Origin: Syntrophaceae bacterium UBA6109
GTDB lineage: Bacteria; Desulfobacterota; Syntrophia; Syntrophales; UBA6109
Length of the DNA: 64,000 nucleotides
NCBI GenBank assembly: GCA_002428445.1
Contig: DIWJ01000019.1
Span: 1-64,000, forward strand
Direction of reading: 5' to 3'
Shown: piece by piece, positions 34,778 through 46,700 of the stretch
How positions within the stretch are numbered: position 1 is the first letter of the stretch
Layout of the letters: the number at the start of each line of letters is the position of its first letter
Position numbers and translations under genes: made by a program
Notes under the pieces: model-generated
Database searches by the model: none
The model's input: only the letters and a program-made list of their open reading frames with translations
What the model was told of the DNA's origin: nothing

Positions 34778-37700
34778 ATGTGGGGGCGTAACGGCAGCAA
34801 GAAAGCCTTGGACAGGAAGAAGAAAAAAAACACCAGCCGGACGAAGCAACGCCCCTTCCAATTCGAGGCCCTGGAGCCGAGGCTTCTCCTTTCTGCAGAT
34901 GTTCCCCTCCCGATTGAAGACATCCAGGGTGTCCCGGGCGTTCTGCCGGCCGTGGTCGAAAAAGCGGCGGTGACGACGGACGAAGCCGTCCGCGCCGGCG
35001 ACGATCTCAATCCCGCCCTCCGCACCGGTCCGGGCAACGGCACCGGCGCCGAAGGTGTCCAGACAGAAGAACCGGTCTCCCCGGCCGGCAGCGGTCCATC
35101 GGAATACCCGCTCGATATTCCAGAAACATCGGCTGCGGCGGCCGTCGGGAGTGCCGCGGGGGATGCCGCGACGGCCGCCGCCGCCCCGTGGGAAGCCGAA
35201 TCCGCCGAGGGCCGGCGCGAACTCGTCATCGTCGATCCTTCCGTAGCGCACGGCGAGTCCCTGATCGACGCCCTCAAGGCGGAAAGGGCCGCCGATGCCG
35301 CGCAGTTGCGGTCATCGGACGATCCCTCCGGCGCAGCGTCCGGGCCCGCTGAAAGTGAATGGTTCATCCACGTCCTCGACTCCGGCGAAGACGGTATCGG
35401 ACAGATCACGGAAATACTTAAGTCCTACGAAAGGCTGGACGCCGTGCATATCCTCTCCCACGGCAGTCAGGGGGAGATGAGCCTCGGGACCGTTTCCGTC
35501 TCACAGGGAACGCTGCAGAGCAGGGCGGACGAGATACGCGCCTGGGGCGGGTCACTGAAATCCGGCGGCGATCTCCTCCTGTACGGCTGCGATTTGGCAT
35601 CAGGCGAGGCAGGCATCGAATTCGTCCAGTCTCTGGCGTCTCTTGCCGGCGCGGATGTGGCGGCCTCGACGGACAAGACGGGTTCTGCGGAGTCCGGCGG
35701 AGACTGGGATCTGGAATATCAGGCGGGAGCGATCGATGCGGCAGCGCTCTTTGCATCCGGGGACAGCAACTACCGCTACCTGATGCAGGATTTTGCCAGT
35801 ACGAACGCCAATGAGACGTTGACCGGCACCTCCGACGGCGATCGTTACATTTTTTACGACAATTGGGGAACGGATACCGTAACCGACCCGGGATCCTCCG
35901 GGACCGATACCCTCGATTTCTCTCACGTGACATCGGATCTGACGTTTACCATTCGCATCAACGACACGAACACGGTTTCCGTCACCTCCGGCACAGATAG
36001 TCTGAATACAGCTTCCGATATCGAAAATCTGATCGGCGGGTCTGGTCATGATTCGCTGATTCTTGTCGGCAGTCTGTCGGATGAAGCCATTGCCCTTTCC
36101 TTCTCAACGATCACGGTCGGCGGGCTTGCCTTTCAATTCAGCGACTTCGAATCCATCATGATCGACAGCGGCGCCGGCGCGGATTCGGTCACGATTTCGG
36201 GAAATGTATCCCTTACCGGGGATTTGACCATCTTGGCCGAAGCCATTGTGGTCGAGTCCGGCAAGACAGTAGATACCGGCTCCGGTGCGATCACGTTCAC
36301 GGCATCGGACTCCGAAAACGCCTTTAACGCATCCGCAGCAGCCTCGGTAAACATCTCCGGGGCAATTCTGCGCGGCGGTGATATCGAGATCACGGCCACT
36401 GCGACTGTCACGGGTTCGTCCGCGCTGTCACCTTTGGCTGTCGTCGATGTGGATTCCTCGGCAACGGTTGCCATCGTTAACACTCAGATCACCAGCAGCG
36501 GCAGGGTAAAGATCTCCGCGACCTCGAATCTGACAGCTTCCGCCAGGGCCGTAGGGATTCTCGGCTCGCTGGTGGGCGCTGATGCAGCAGCAGGAACGGC
36601 CATTGCGGACAGTACGGCCATCGCACACTTATCCGGAACGAGCGCGGTATCTGCTGCCGGTGCACTGAGCCTCGCGGCGACAAACAGCGTTATCGTGACC
36701 GCAAGCGGCGATGCGTCTGCTGCGGGCGCCGGTGCCGCGCTGGGCCTTGCCGTAGTGCATGAGACCACGGAGGCCTACATCGACAGCACTGGAGATGTTT
36801 CAGCCGGTGATATGGATGTCACCGCTACAGGCAGCAATATCATAACCACGACAGCCAAGGCATCCCCGGGCGGCGCCAAGAATACCGGCGCGACCACGGA
36901 TTCTCAGTCAAAACTTGATGAATATAATGCGGAAACATCCGACGGAAGCGTCGGCGTGGCCGCGGCTGTTGCCATTACCGACCTGACCAGGCAGACGAAG
37001 GCATACATCAATACTTCCGCAGCGATTGGATCTACTGATGGCATCGATATCATCGCGACATCTTCCGACGGTGCGACCACTCAAGCGGACGGCAGCGCCG
37101 CTTCCGGTACGGTAGGTGTGGGTGTCGGCGTGGCGATCAACGTCGTTGATGCGGACAACCTGGCCTACATTGATGGTAATAGCCAGCTGACCGCCAACTC
37201 GATCAGCGTCAGAGCCCTGATGCCTTCGACCGGTTCCCTCAGCGCGGAAGCGATTTCCGGTGCAGGAGCCGCAGACGTTGGTGTGGCAGGGTCCCTGGCG
37301 ATCAACATCGCTGACAGTGCCTCCACGGCGCTTATCAAGTCCGGTTCGACGGTTGCATTGACCGGAGGAGATGGGAATCTGACGGCAGAGAACATGACGG
37401 TGAACACGGCGACAGCCAAACCGGCCAATGAGGGTGCAGCAGCTGGGAGCGTTGGCGTAGGCGCGTCGGTTGCCTTGAACATTGCGAACACGTCGACATC
37501 AGCCAGGCTGGAGAATACCGCGATCCTGAGCGGCGCGAATGACCTGAGCCTGAGTGCGACATCGCACAACAGCGCGATCACGACGGCCAAGGCCGGCGGC
37601 ACGGCGAGTGGCAGCGGCGGTGTCGGGATCGGCGGAGCGATTGCCATCAGCGTTGTGAACAACGATACCCAGGCCGTCCTCGGCAGCGGCGCATTGCTGA

Positions 37701-40700
37701 CCCTGACGGGCAATCTGAGTGCCGTAGCTGCCCACAAGGGGAGCACAACGACCTCTGCTGACGGGTCTTCAGGGGGATCCAGTGCGGCGGTAGGCATTGC
37801 CCTGGCCCTGAACGCAGTGAGCGATACGACGCTTTCGACGACAGCGAGGGAGATTAGCGCCGGGGGCGACGTGACGTTTGCGGCGCATGCATCAGCGGCG
37901 ACCTCGGCGGAGGCGAAGGCGAGCGCGGCGGGTGCGGAAGAAGAAACGGCGGCGGAGGCGGACGCTGCAGCCGCCAAAAAGGAGTTTGACGCGGGAACAA
38001 AAGTTGCCGCTGATGACGATACCATCGAGCTGGGAGCCGGTCACGGTTTCAAGACGGGCGATGCCGTTGTTTACAGCGAGGGCACTGGAACGGCGATCGG
38101 CGGTCTGACGGACGGCACGACCTATTATGTGATTACCAGTGGGGATGACAAGGTAAAGCTTACAGACACTGCGGCGCATGCCAATGCGGGGACGCCCACG
38201 GCCATTGATCTCACCTCTACCGGGGATGGAACGCAGAGCCTCACACCGGACGCGCAAAAGGGAGTGGACAACCAGGTCAACGCGCAGAAGGGCCTGGCGG
38301 ACAAGAAGGCGGCGGACGGCGGCACCACAGGGACGGGCGAGACAACGGCGCCTTCAGCGGAGACGAGCGGCGGCGGGGTGAGCGTAGCGGCTGCGGTAGG
38401 CATCAACATCGCGACGTCCAAGGCGCAGGCGTACATTCCGGCCAGCGGCAAGGTGATTGCCGTCGGGACGTTGACGGTGTCCGCGAGCAACAACACGGAT
38501 GCGACGGCCAGTGCGGACGGGAGCGCCACAGGAAGCTCTTCGGTAGGGATCGGGGCGGCGATCGCGATCAATGTGCCGATCCTCAAGAATGAGGCCTACA
38601 TCGGGGCAAACGCCGATATCGATGCGGGCGGACTGGTTGTCGAAGCCCTGATGACCGATGTGGACGGGGACACGAAGCAGGAGTTTGGCGCCGAGGCGAC
38701 GTCGGGAGCGAGCGGCAAGTCGGTGGGGATCGCCGGATCCCTGGCCCTGAGCATACTGGATGCAGAGAGCAGCGCCGTGATCGAGGGCGGTGCGGATGTG
38801 ACCATCACAGGCGGCGGGGACGTCCGTCTGACAGCCGAGAACACAACCGTCAACACCGTGATCGCCAAACCGGAAGGCGAGGGTGCGGTAGCCGGGAGCG
38901 TCGGCGTAGGGGCGTCGGTAGCTCTTAATATTGCAAACACAACCACCAAAGCGGAGCTTGAGGACACGGCGGTCTTGACGGGAGCGCACGATCTGACGCT
39001 GAGCGCGACCTCGGACAACAGCGTGATCACCACGGCGAAGGCCGGCGGTGCGGCAAGCGGCGGGAGCGGTGTCGGGATCGGCGGGGCGATCGCCATCAGC
39101 GTGGTGAGCAACGACACGCAGACCGTCCTTGGCAGCGGGGCATTGCAGACCGTGACGGGCAATCTGAGCGCCACGGCAACGCACGCAGGAAGCACAACGA
39201 CCTTTGCGGACGGGAGCGCCGGCGGGTCAAGTGCCGGAATAGGGATCGCGCTTGGGCTGAACGTGGTAAGCGACACGACGCTGGCGACCACCGAGAGGAA
39301 CATCACTGCCGGCGGTGACGTCATGTTTGCGGCGCATTCGGCGGGGGCCAGTTCAGCGGGCGCGAAGGCGAGCGCGACGGGAGCCGCGGAAGAAAGCGCC
39401 ACCCCGGATGAGCAGGGTGTGGATAAGAAGGTCGGGGCCGAGCGGGGTCTGGCGGACAAGAAGGCCACGGAGAGCGGGACCAAGGGAACCGGAGATGCGG
39501 CGGCCACACCTGCTGCGGAGACAAGCAGCGGCGGCGTGAGCGTAGCGGCGGCGATTGGCGTAAACATATCGAAATCGACGGCGCAGGCGTACATCCCGGC
39601 CAGCGGCACCGTAACTTCCGGCGGACTGGTCACCTTGAGCGCGAGCAACAACACGGATGCGACGGCCAAGGCGGACGGGAGCGCCACAAGTGCCGGCGGT
39701 ACGAGTATCGGCGCGGCGGTCGCGATCAATCTGGTCAGCGCGGTGAATGAGGCCTACGTCGGGGAAAATACCACCATCAATGCCGAATGGCTGACGGTTG
39801 AGGCGAAGAGGACCGAGTTATCGGGGGAGACGACCGGCACGATCGGGGCCGAGGCGATCTCGGGAGCGAGCGGGGGCAAGATAGGCATCGCCGGTTCTGT
39901 GGCCCTGAACATAGCCGACAGCCGGAACGAAGCGCTGATCAAGGGCGGGAGCACCGTAACACTCGGCGGTGGCGACGTCAAAGTGATCGCGGAAGGGTCC
40001 ACGGACTCGACGGTTCTGGCCACGGCCAAAGGGGCCTCGGTGGAACCGGAGGAGGAAGTTAGCGCAGCCGGGGACACGGCGCTGATTACGGCGGAGACCC
40101 TGATCGGCACGGCCGAAGGGCAGGTTACGGTAGAGACCGCCGGAGCAGGCACAGACGACCTGACGTTTACGCTGCGTGACGGCAGCACCTTTATGGTGTG
40201 CTTAAACGGCGCGGCGAAGGTCCAGGACATCATCGACAAGATCAACACTGCCGCGGGCGTGAAGCTGGTTGCGAGCTTTGACGAGGCGAAGCAGCAGATC
40301 CAGTTTACGGACAAGACGACGCCGACCGAAGCGACAGGCGTTGCCACGTCGGTGACGCAGACCGGGAGCCCGGTGTTTTACCGCAGGGACGGTGGGACGG
40401 CGGTTGCGGCCCCTGCGCCGGGAGTTGCCACTGAATCCCTGGAGTTTGCCCTGCGGGTGGGGACGGGTAGCGGGAGATTCTTTGTAACCGTGGCCGGCAA
40501 GACCTATACGGGCACGGCGGCTGAGTGCAAGGCGGCGTGGCTTTCGGACATCAAGGCGGCGATCAAAGCGGCCATGGTGGATGCAGGGCAGCTTGCGGCG
40601 GTTGATGCAGCCGTGGTGGACGTCAAGTTTATCGGCGGGAATCTGATTTTTGATTCGTCCAAGACCATGACGATCTGGACGGACACGACGGCGGGCACGG

Positions 40701-43700
40701 CGGGGACCTTCAAGATAGAGGCTCAGAACGCCTCGAAAGCCTTGGACCAACTGGGGCTTGCCACAACCACGGCCAACACGGACGGAACGGTGATCAACGG
40801 CAGCAGGATCACCGCGGTGGCTCCGCCCGATGCGACCCCTGTCAAAGCCGGCGGGACATTGGGGATCGGGGCGTCCGTGGGCTTGAACATCTCCAACACC
40901 ACGGTTGGAGCTGAGATAGCCGACAACGCGCTCATCAAGGGGATCATCAACAGCTTGACCCTGTCTGCAGACAGCATCACCAACGCCACCACCACCTCGA
41001 CGGCCGGCGGGGAGGCAGGAGGCGGAAGCGGTGTAGGGATCGGCGGAGCGATCAGCATCGCCGTGTTGAACACGGATACGGATGCCTATATCGGGAGCGA
41101 CGCCGGCCATGTCCTCACGCTGGGCGGAGATTTGTCCGCTACGGCCGGCCACACCGGCGCCGTTGTCACCAAGGCGGATGGAGAGGCTTCCGGGGGCAGC
41201 GCGGCAGTTGGTATCGCCCTGGCATTGAATGTGGTCACCGACAGCGCAACAGCCACGACCGGCAGAGAGATTGATGCGGCAGGAGATGTGGCCTTCGAGG
41301 CTCTCAACGCAATAACCGTAACCGCTGAAGCAAAAGCCAGCGCCAAGGGGGCGCAGGGTGAGGCCGCGAAGACCGGGATTGATCCGTCGAAGGTGGACAC
41401 GACGGACAATACCATTGACCTTGGAGCCAATCATGGATTCAAGACGGGTGATGCGGTTGTCTACAGCAAGGGTGATGAGGGAACGGCCGTTGGCGGGCTG
41501 ACGGACGGTGCGACCTACTACGTGATCACCAGCGGCACGACCAAAGTGAAGCTGTCAGACACCGCGGCGCATGCCAGTGCGGGGACGGACATCATTGACC
41601 TGACCTCTACGGGGACCGCCACACAGAGCCTCAGCCCTGTGGCGCCGGCGGATAGCAAGGGTGTGGACAAGAAGGTCGGCGCCGAACGCGGCCTGGCCGA
41701 TAAGAAAGCCACGGAATCCGGGAAAACGGGAACGAGCGGTGCAGCGGCAACGCCGGAAGCCAAGAGCTCGGATGGAGGGGTGAGTGTCGCGGCGGCCATC
41801 GGTGTGAATGTCGTAGTGTCCGAAGCGAACGCTTACATTCCCGACGACGGTAAGGTCAGCGCGGGCGGTACGCTGACTCTGAGGTCATCAAACAATACGG
41901 ATGCGACGGCCAAAGCGGACGGCAGCGCAGTGGACCCCACGGTTGCGACCGGTATTGGCGCGGCCATTGTCGTCAACTATGCGGACGTCAAGAACAGTGC
42001 CACGATCGGCGCCGGAGCCGATGTGACGGCGAAAGGCGTAGTGATCGAGGCGGCGATGGCCCGGGAGGAAAAGCCCTTTGCCGCGGCGGCTGTTTCCGCA
42101 ACCAGAGACAGCATTGACATGGGTTCCGACAACGGGCTCCAGACCGGGGACGCGGTTGTCTATGAAAACGGCGGAGGGAGCAGCATCGGCGGGTTGACCG
42201 ACGGACAGACGTATTACGCCGTCATGGACGATACCCGGGCCTTCAACATCCTGCCTTGCAGCATTGCCGATTTCGAACAATGCCTTGCCGATCTGGGCAT
42301 AGATCCGGGCGCGGACGTTGTGAACACGTTCAAGACAGTCATGTCCAAGCTGGGCATCGATATCGACGCTTCACTGGGCGGCAATATCAGCTACAAGGAC
42401 AACTGGATAGACTTGGGGGCCGACCATACACTGAAGGACGGAGACCTGATCATCTATTCCAAAGCCAATCTCCTGAACCTCGGTGTCATCGACGGGTTGA
42501 AAGAAGGCGCGACCTACGAAGTCAAAGTAATTGCGGGTACGAACCGGATTCAGTTGCTGGATACCACCACCAAGGCTGTCCAAGACCTCAAATTCTCTCT
42601 CGAAAATATCAGCCTGTTCAACCACAAGCTGACCATCGTCAACCCCGCCGCGGTGAAACTGGCTGCCACGGCGGAGGATGCCCTGGAAGGGAAGACGATC
42701 GATCTCACGGCAGGAGTCTCGGGTACCGGACAGAAGCTAATCGAGACGACCCATAGTTTCCGTGCCGATGCAAAATCGGGCGCCGGGGCTTCGAAAGTGG
42801 GTGTGGCAGGCTCTCTGGCCCTGAACATTGTGACCAACCATACCGAGGCGGTGATCAAGAGCGGCGCGACCGTCACTGCTGGCAGCGGCGATGTTATCCT
42901 GAATGCAGTCAATACGGAAAATGACAGCGCCAATGCCGTCTCGAAGGTTTCCGGGGGGAATGTGGGTGTGGGCGCCTCCATTGCCCTCAATGTGCTTGCC
43001 GTCAACAATACGCGCGCTGAAATTGAAGATACCGCCGTTCTCGACGGCGGCAACAATCTTACCATCAGCGCCGATTCCAGCCATGCCGTGTGGACATCGG
43101 TAAAGGCCGGAGCGGCCGGCGGCACTGCGGTGAGTCCGGCGGTGGCCGTCGCCTATGTTGATGACGACACGACAGCCAGGATCGGGACGCTGTCCGGCAG
43201 CACGCTCGCCCCGACTGGAAACGTAGCGGTTAAAGCGGAACATACGGGAACGTCGCGGATCACGGCGGATGCATCTGCGGCCGGCGACAAGGTGGGGGTG
43301 GGGGCTGCAGTCGGGATCAGCATCATCGTTGACGCAACCGCCGCGGCGATAGGACGCAATGTCTCGGCGGATGGCGCCGTGGCAGTCACCTCCACGGCGG
43401 CGCAATACAGCAAGGTGGACATCACCGCCAGCGCAAAGGGCAACAAGAGCAAGGACGACGGCGGAAAGAGCAGCGACGAAACGGCCCAGACCCAGGCAGA
43501 CAGCGCAACGGGCGGTACCAAGACACTGCCCAAGTCGCAGGATAGCATCGACACCGCGAACACAAATGCCACGTCTAAAACCAGTGACGCCGATGGTCAG
43601 AATGGAACCGGATCGGCCAGCGTCGGGGTGGCTGCCGGGATCGGCGTGAACTGGGTGACCTCCGACAACACGGCATCCATCGCGGACGGCGTTCATGTAA

Positions 43701-46700
43701 TTGCAGGCGGGGCGCTCGATGTTCGGGCTGAAAGTGAGACGGATCTCGCCACCCTGGCCGTAGGGGCATCCATCTCTACGGATTCGGAAAACCAGGACAA
43801 CAAGACGAATGTCGGAGCTGCGGTAGCGCTCAACGTGGCGGACGTGTCGAATAAAGCGCTGATCGGAGGGAACGCCGTGGTTGCGGCGGATGGGATCTCT
43901 GTTGAGGCGGTGACGCCGGCAGGCGAGACCAATGACTTCACGACCTGGGCCCTGGCCATAGGAGGCGGCAAATCCGGAAACGGCGCGGCCGGATCGGCGG
44001 GCATCAACGTCCTCATCATGGACACCGAGGCCTCGGCAGGTGCGGGGGCTCATCTCACCTCGCAGGACGGCATCGCCATCGAGGCGACAAACGCCATCGC
44101 GTATCAGAACATCGCAGGCGGCGCCGGTGTCGGGAAGAAAGCCGGCGTTGGCATCGCCATCGCCGCGAACGTCATCACCCAGAATACGGACGCGTTCATC
44201 GGCGCGAATGCCCATGCGGACGCAGAGGAGATGCTGTCCGTTGACGCGGACTCCTCGATTGTCCCGCTTACGCTGAACATCCCCCTGCTCGAGTCGGTTT
44301 CCCCGGAGATCTCGTCGATCGCCGCGGGCGGCGGTGTGAGCACGAGCAGCGAAGGGAAGGCGGCGGTGGGCGGCTCGGCCGTGGTCGACGTCTTCATCCA
44401 GAAGACCCACGCCTACATCGGCAACGGCGCACAGATCAACGCCACGTCCGGTTTCACTCATGGCGCCAACCAGGGCATCGTCATCGATGCCGACGGCACG
44501 ACCAGGATCGTCAACGGCGCCGGCGGCCTTGCGGTCGCCCTCGGCGGCAAGGGGGTCGGGATCGCGCTGGATGTCGGCGTGATCGCGAAGGAAACGCAGG
44601 CCTATATCGGGAATTCCGCAAAAATCGTTGCCGATAAGGGCGTAACCATCAGTGCAGACTCAACGGAAAACATTACGTCCGTTGCCGTGTCGGCCGGCAT
44701 CTCCAAGGATGACGGCGTGGCCGGCTCCATTGCGGTATTTGTCCTGACCGGCGATACACGCGCCGCCATCGAAGGCGAGACCGGCAAGATTACGACCGTC
44801 AATGCGGGTGGGAACCTTGCCCTGTCGGCCGCCGATGCATCAGACCTCAACACCATTGCCTTCACGGTCGCCGCCGCAGGCAAGACGGCCGTCGGAGCAG
44901 CCGGCGCGGTCAATATCATCACGAACGATATCGTGTCTGAAATCGCAGGCTCCACGGTCACGTCCGGCGGTAACGTGTCCGTTTCCGCGACCTCCACACC
45001 GATCATCCGCTCTCTGGGCATAGGCGCTTCGGGTTCCGGTGAAAAAGCGGTTTCCGTCGCCGCGCTCGGCAATGTGATCGTCGATAAAGTCCATGCCCTC
45101 GTCTCGGACGGTTCGACCATTACGGCAACAGGGAACGTAACCCTGTCCGCCAGAGATGAAGCCGGCTTCATCATCCCCGCCTGGATGATCGATTCGGAAA
45201 AGCAGACCGAGTTGAATGCCGCGCTGGAAGATTCTCCTATTGACCTCTCATCAAATATCCTGGCCATCAATGTCAGCATTGCCGGGAGCGGGCAAAAGGC
45301 CGTCAGCGTGGCGCTGATGGGCAATGTGGTCACAAACGACATCCGGTCTGAAATCGCAGGCTCCACGGTGCGGGCGGGCGTCAACGCCGCCGGGACCATT
45401 TTAAACGCCGCTTCAGATCTGTCCCTAACATCCTATTCCAAGGCAGGAATCCTTGCCATTTCCGTGGGGGTGGGCGCATCGGGCGACCTCGCGGTCCAGG
45501 GCACCGCCTTTGGAAATGTGATCACGAACACCGTGGAAGCATCGATCACTGCCGGTTCCACTGTCCGGGCGGCAGACCAGGCTCTGCTGGCGGCGACCGA
45601 CGATTCGTCGATCCGCTCCCTGGGTCTCAGCATTGCCGCGTCGGGCAGCAACGCCATTTCCGGCATCATCGGCGCCAATGTGATTACCAATGAAGTCGCG
45701 GCCAGAATATCCGGCTCCACCATCAGCAGCGGCGGCGCGCTCGGACTTGCCGCACTTACCGACTCCGACATCATGGCTTTTGCAGGCGGTGTGGCCGCGT
45801 CGGGTTCGACGGCCGTGCAGGTGACCCTTGCCGGCAATATCATCACCAATAAGACCAGGGCGCTTGTCGAAAACGAAGGCGGCACCCGGTCGAATGTGAA
45901 CGCCGGAGGCGCCGTCAGCCTTTCGGCCAAAGACAGTTCCACGATTGATTCGCTGGCGTTCGGTGTCGCGGGAAGCGGCAGCACCGCCGTGGGCGTTGCC
46001 CTGGCCGCCAACGTCATTGTGAACACGATCGAGACCCGGATTGCCGGGACGACGCTGGCCACCGGCTCGACGCTGTCCGTGACCTCCGAATCCTCGGCCA
46101 TTATCCGCGCGCTGGCCATCGGCATAGCGGGTTCCGGTTCTGCGGCCGTCCAGGTATCGGCACTGGGCAATGCCATTGCCAATACGGTAACGGCCGCCAT
46201 CAGCGGCGGTTCCATTGTGACGGCGGCCGGCAATGTGACGATTCTGGCGAAAGACATCGCCCCCAGCCTGATTCCGGACTGGATGGTTCCGGCGGACCGG
46301 TCCGCGGAACTCAACGGCAATCTCGACGGCTCTCCCATTGATCTCGACGGCAATATCCTGGCCGTGATGGTGAGCGTGGCCGCATCCGGTTCGGTGGCGG
46401 TCAACGTCGCCCTGGTGGGCAATGTGATCACCAACGCGATCGAGGCGGAAATCAGCGGTTCCACGGTTACCTCCACCGCCGGCGCGGTGGACATCGATGC
46501 CCTGTCCAAGGCCGGCATCATGGCATTGACCATCGGTGTGGCCGGATCAGGATCGGTGGCCGTCAATGCCACCGGCTACGGCAACGTGATCACAAATTCG
46601 GTAGGCGCCCTGATTTCGGGCGGCTCTGCGGTCACGGCCGGCGGCCTTGTGGATCTGACCGCCATGGACCAGTCGATGATCCGGTCCCTCGGCATCAGCG

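Larger units (their letters stand above)
37061..41887 (+). repeat. Long-period repeats, region 1 of the giant protein (three units)
   Basis: The block DGAT/NNTDATAxADGSA - VGIGAAIAIN - GSLAINI - NTATAKP - GVGIGGAIAISVV - GGSSAAVGIALALN recurs. Unit starts at 37061, 38486, 39644 and (next block) 41888 give lengths of 1425, 1158 and 2244 bp. Unit 2 differs from unit 1 chiefly by lacking a GHG/TGD module. Unit 3 is longer because of an inserted segment at about 40097-40380 and beyond. Copies are visibly similar at DNA level over hundreds of bases, for instance 37682 onwards against 39131 onwards (1449 bp apart). Confidence 0.85.
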
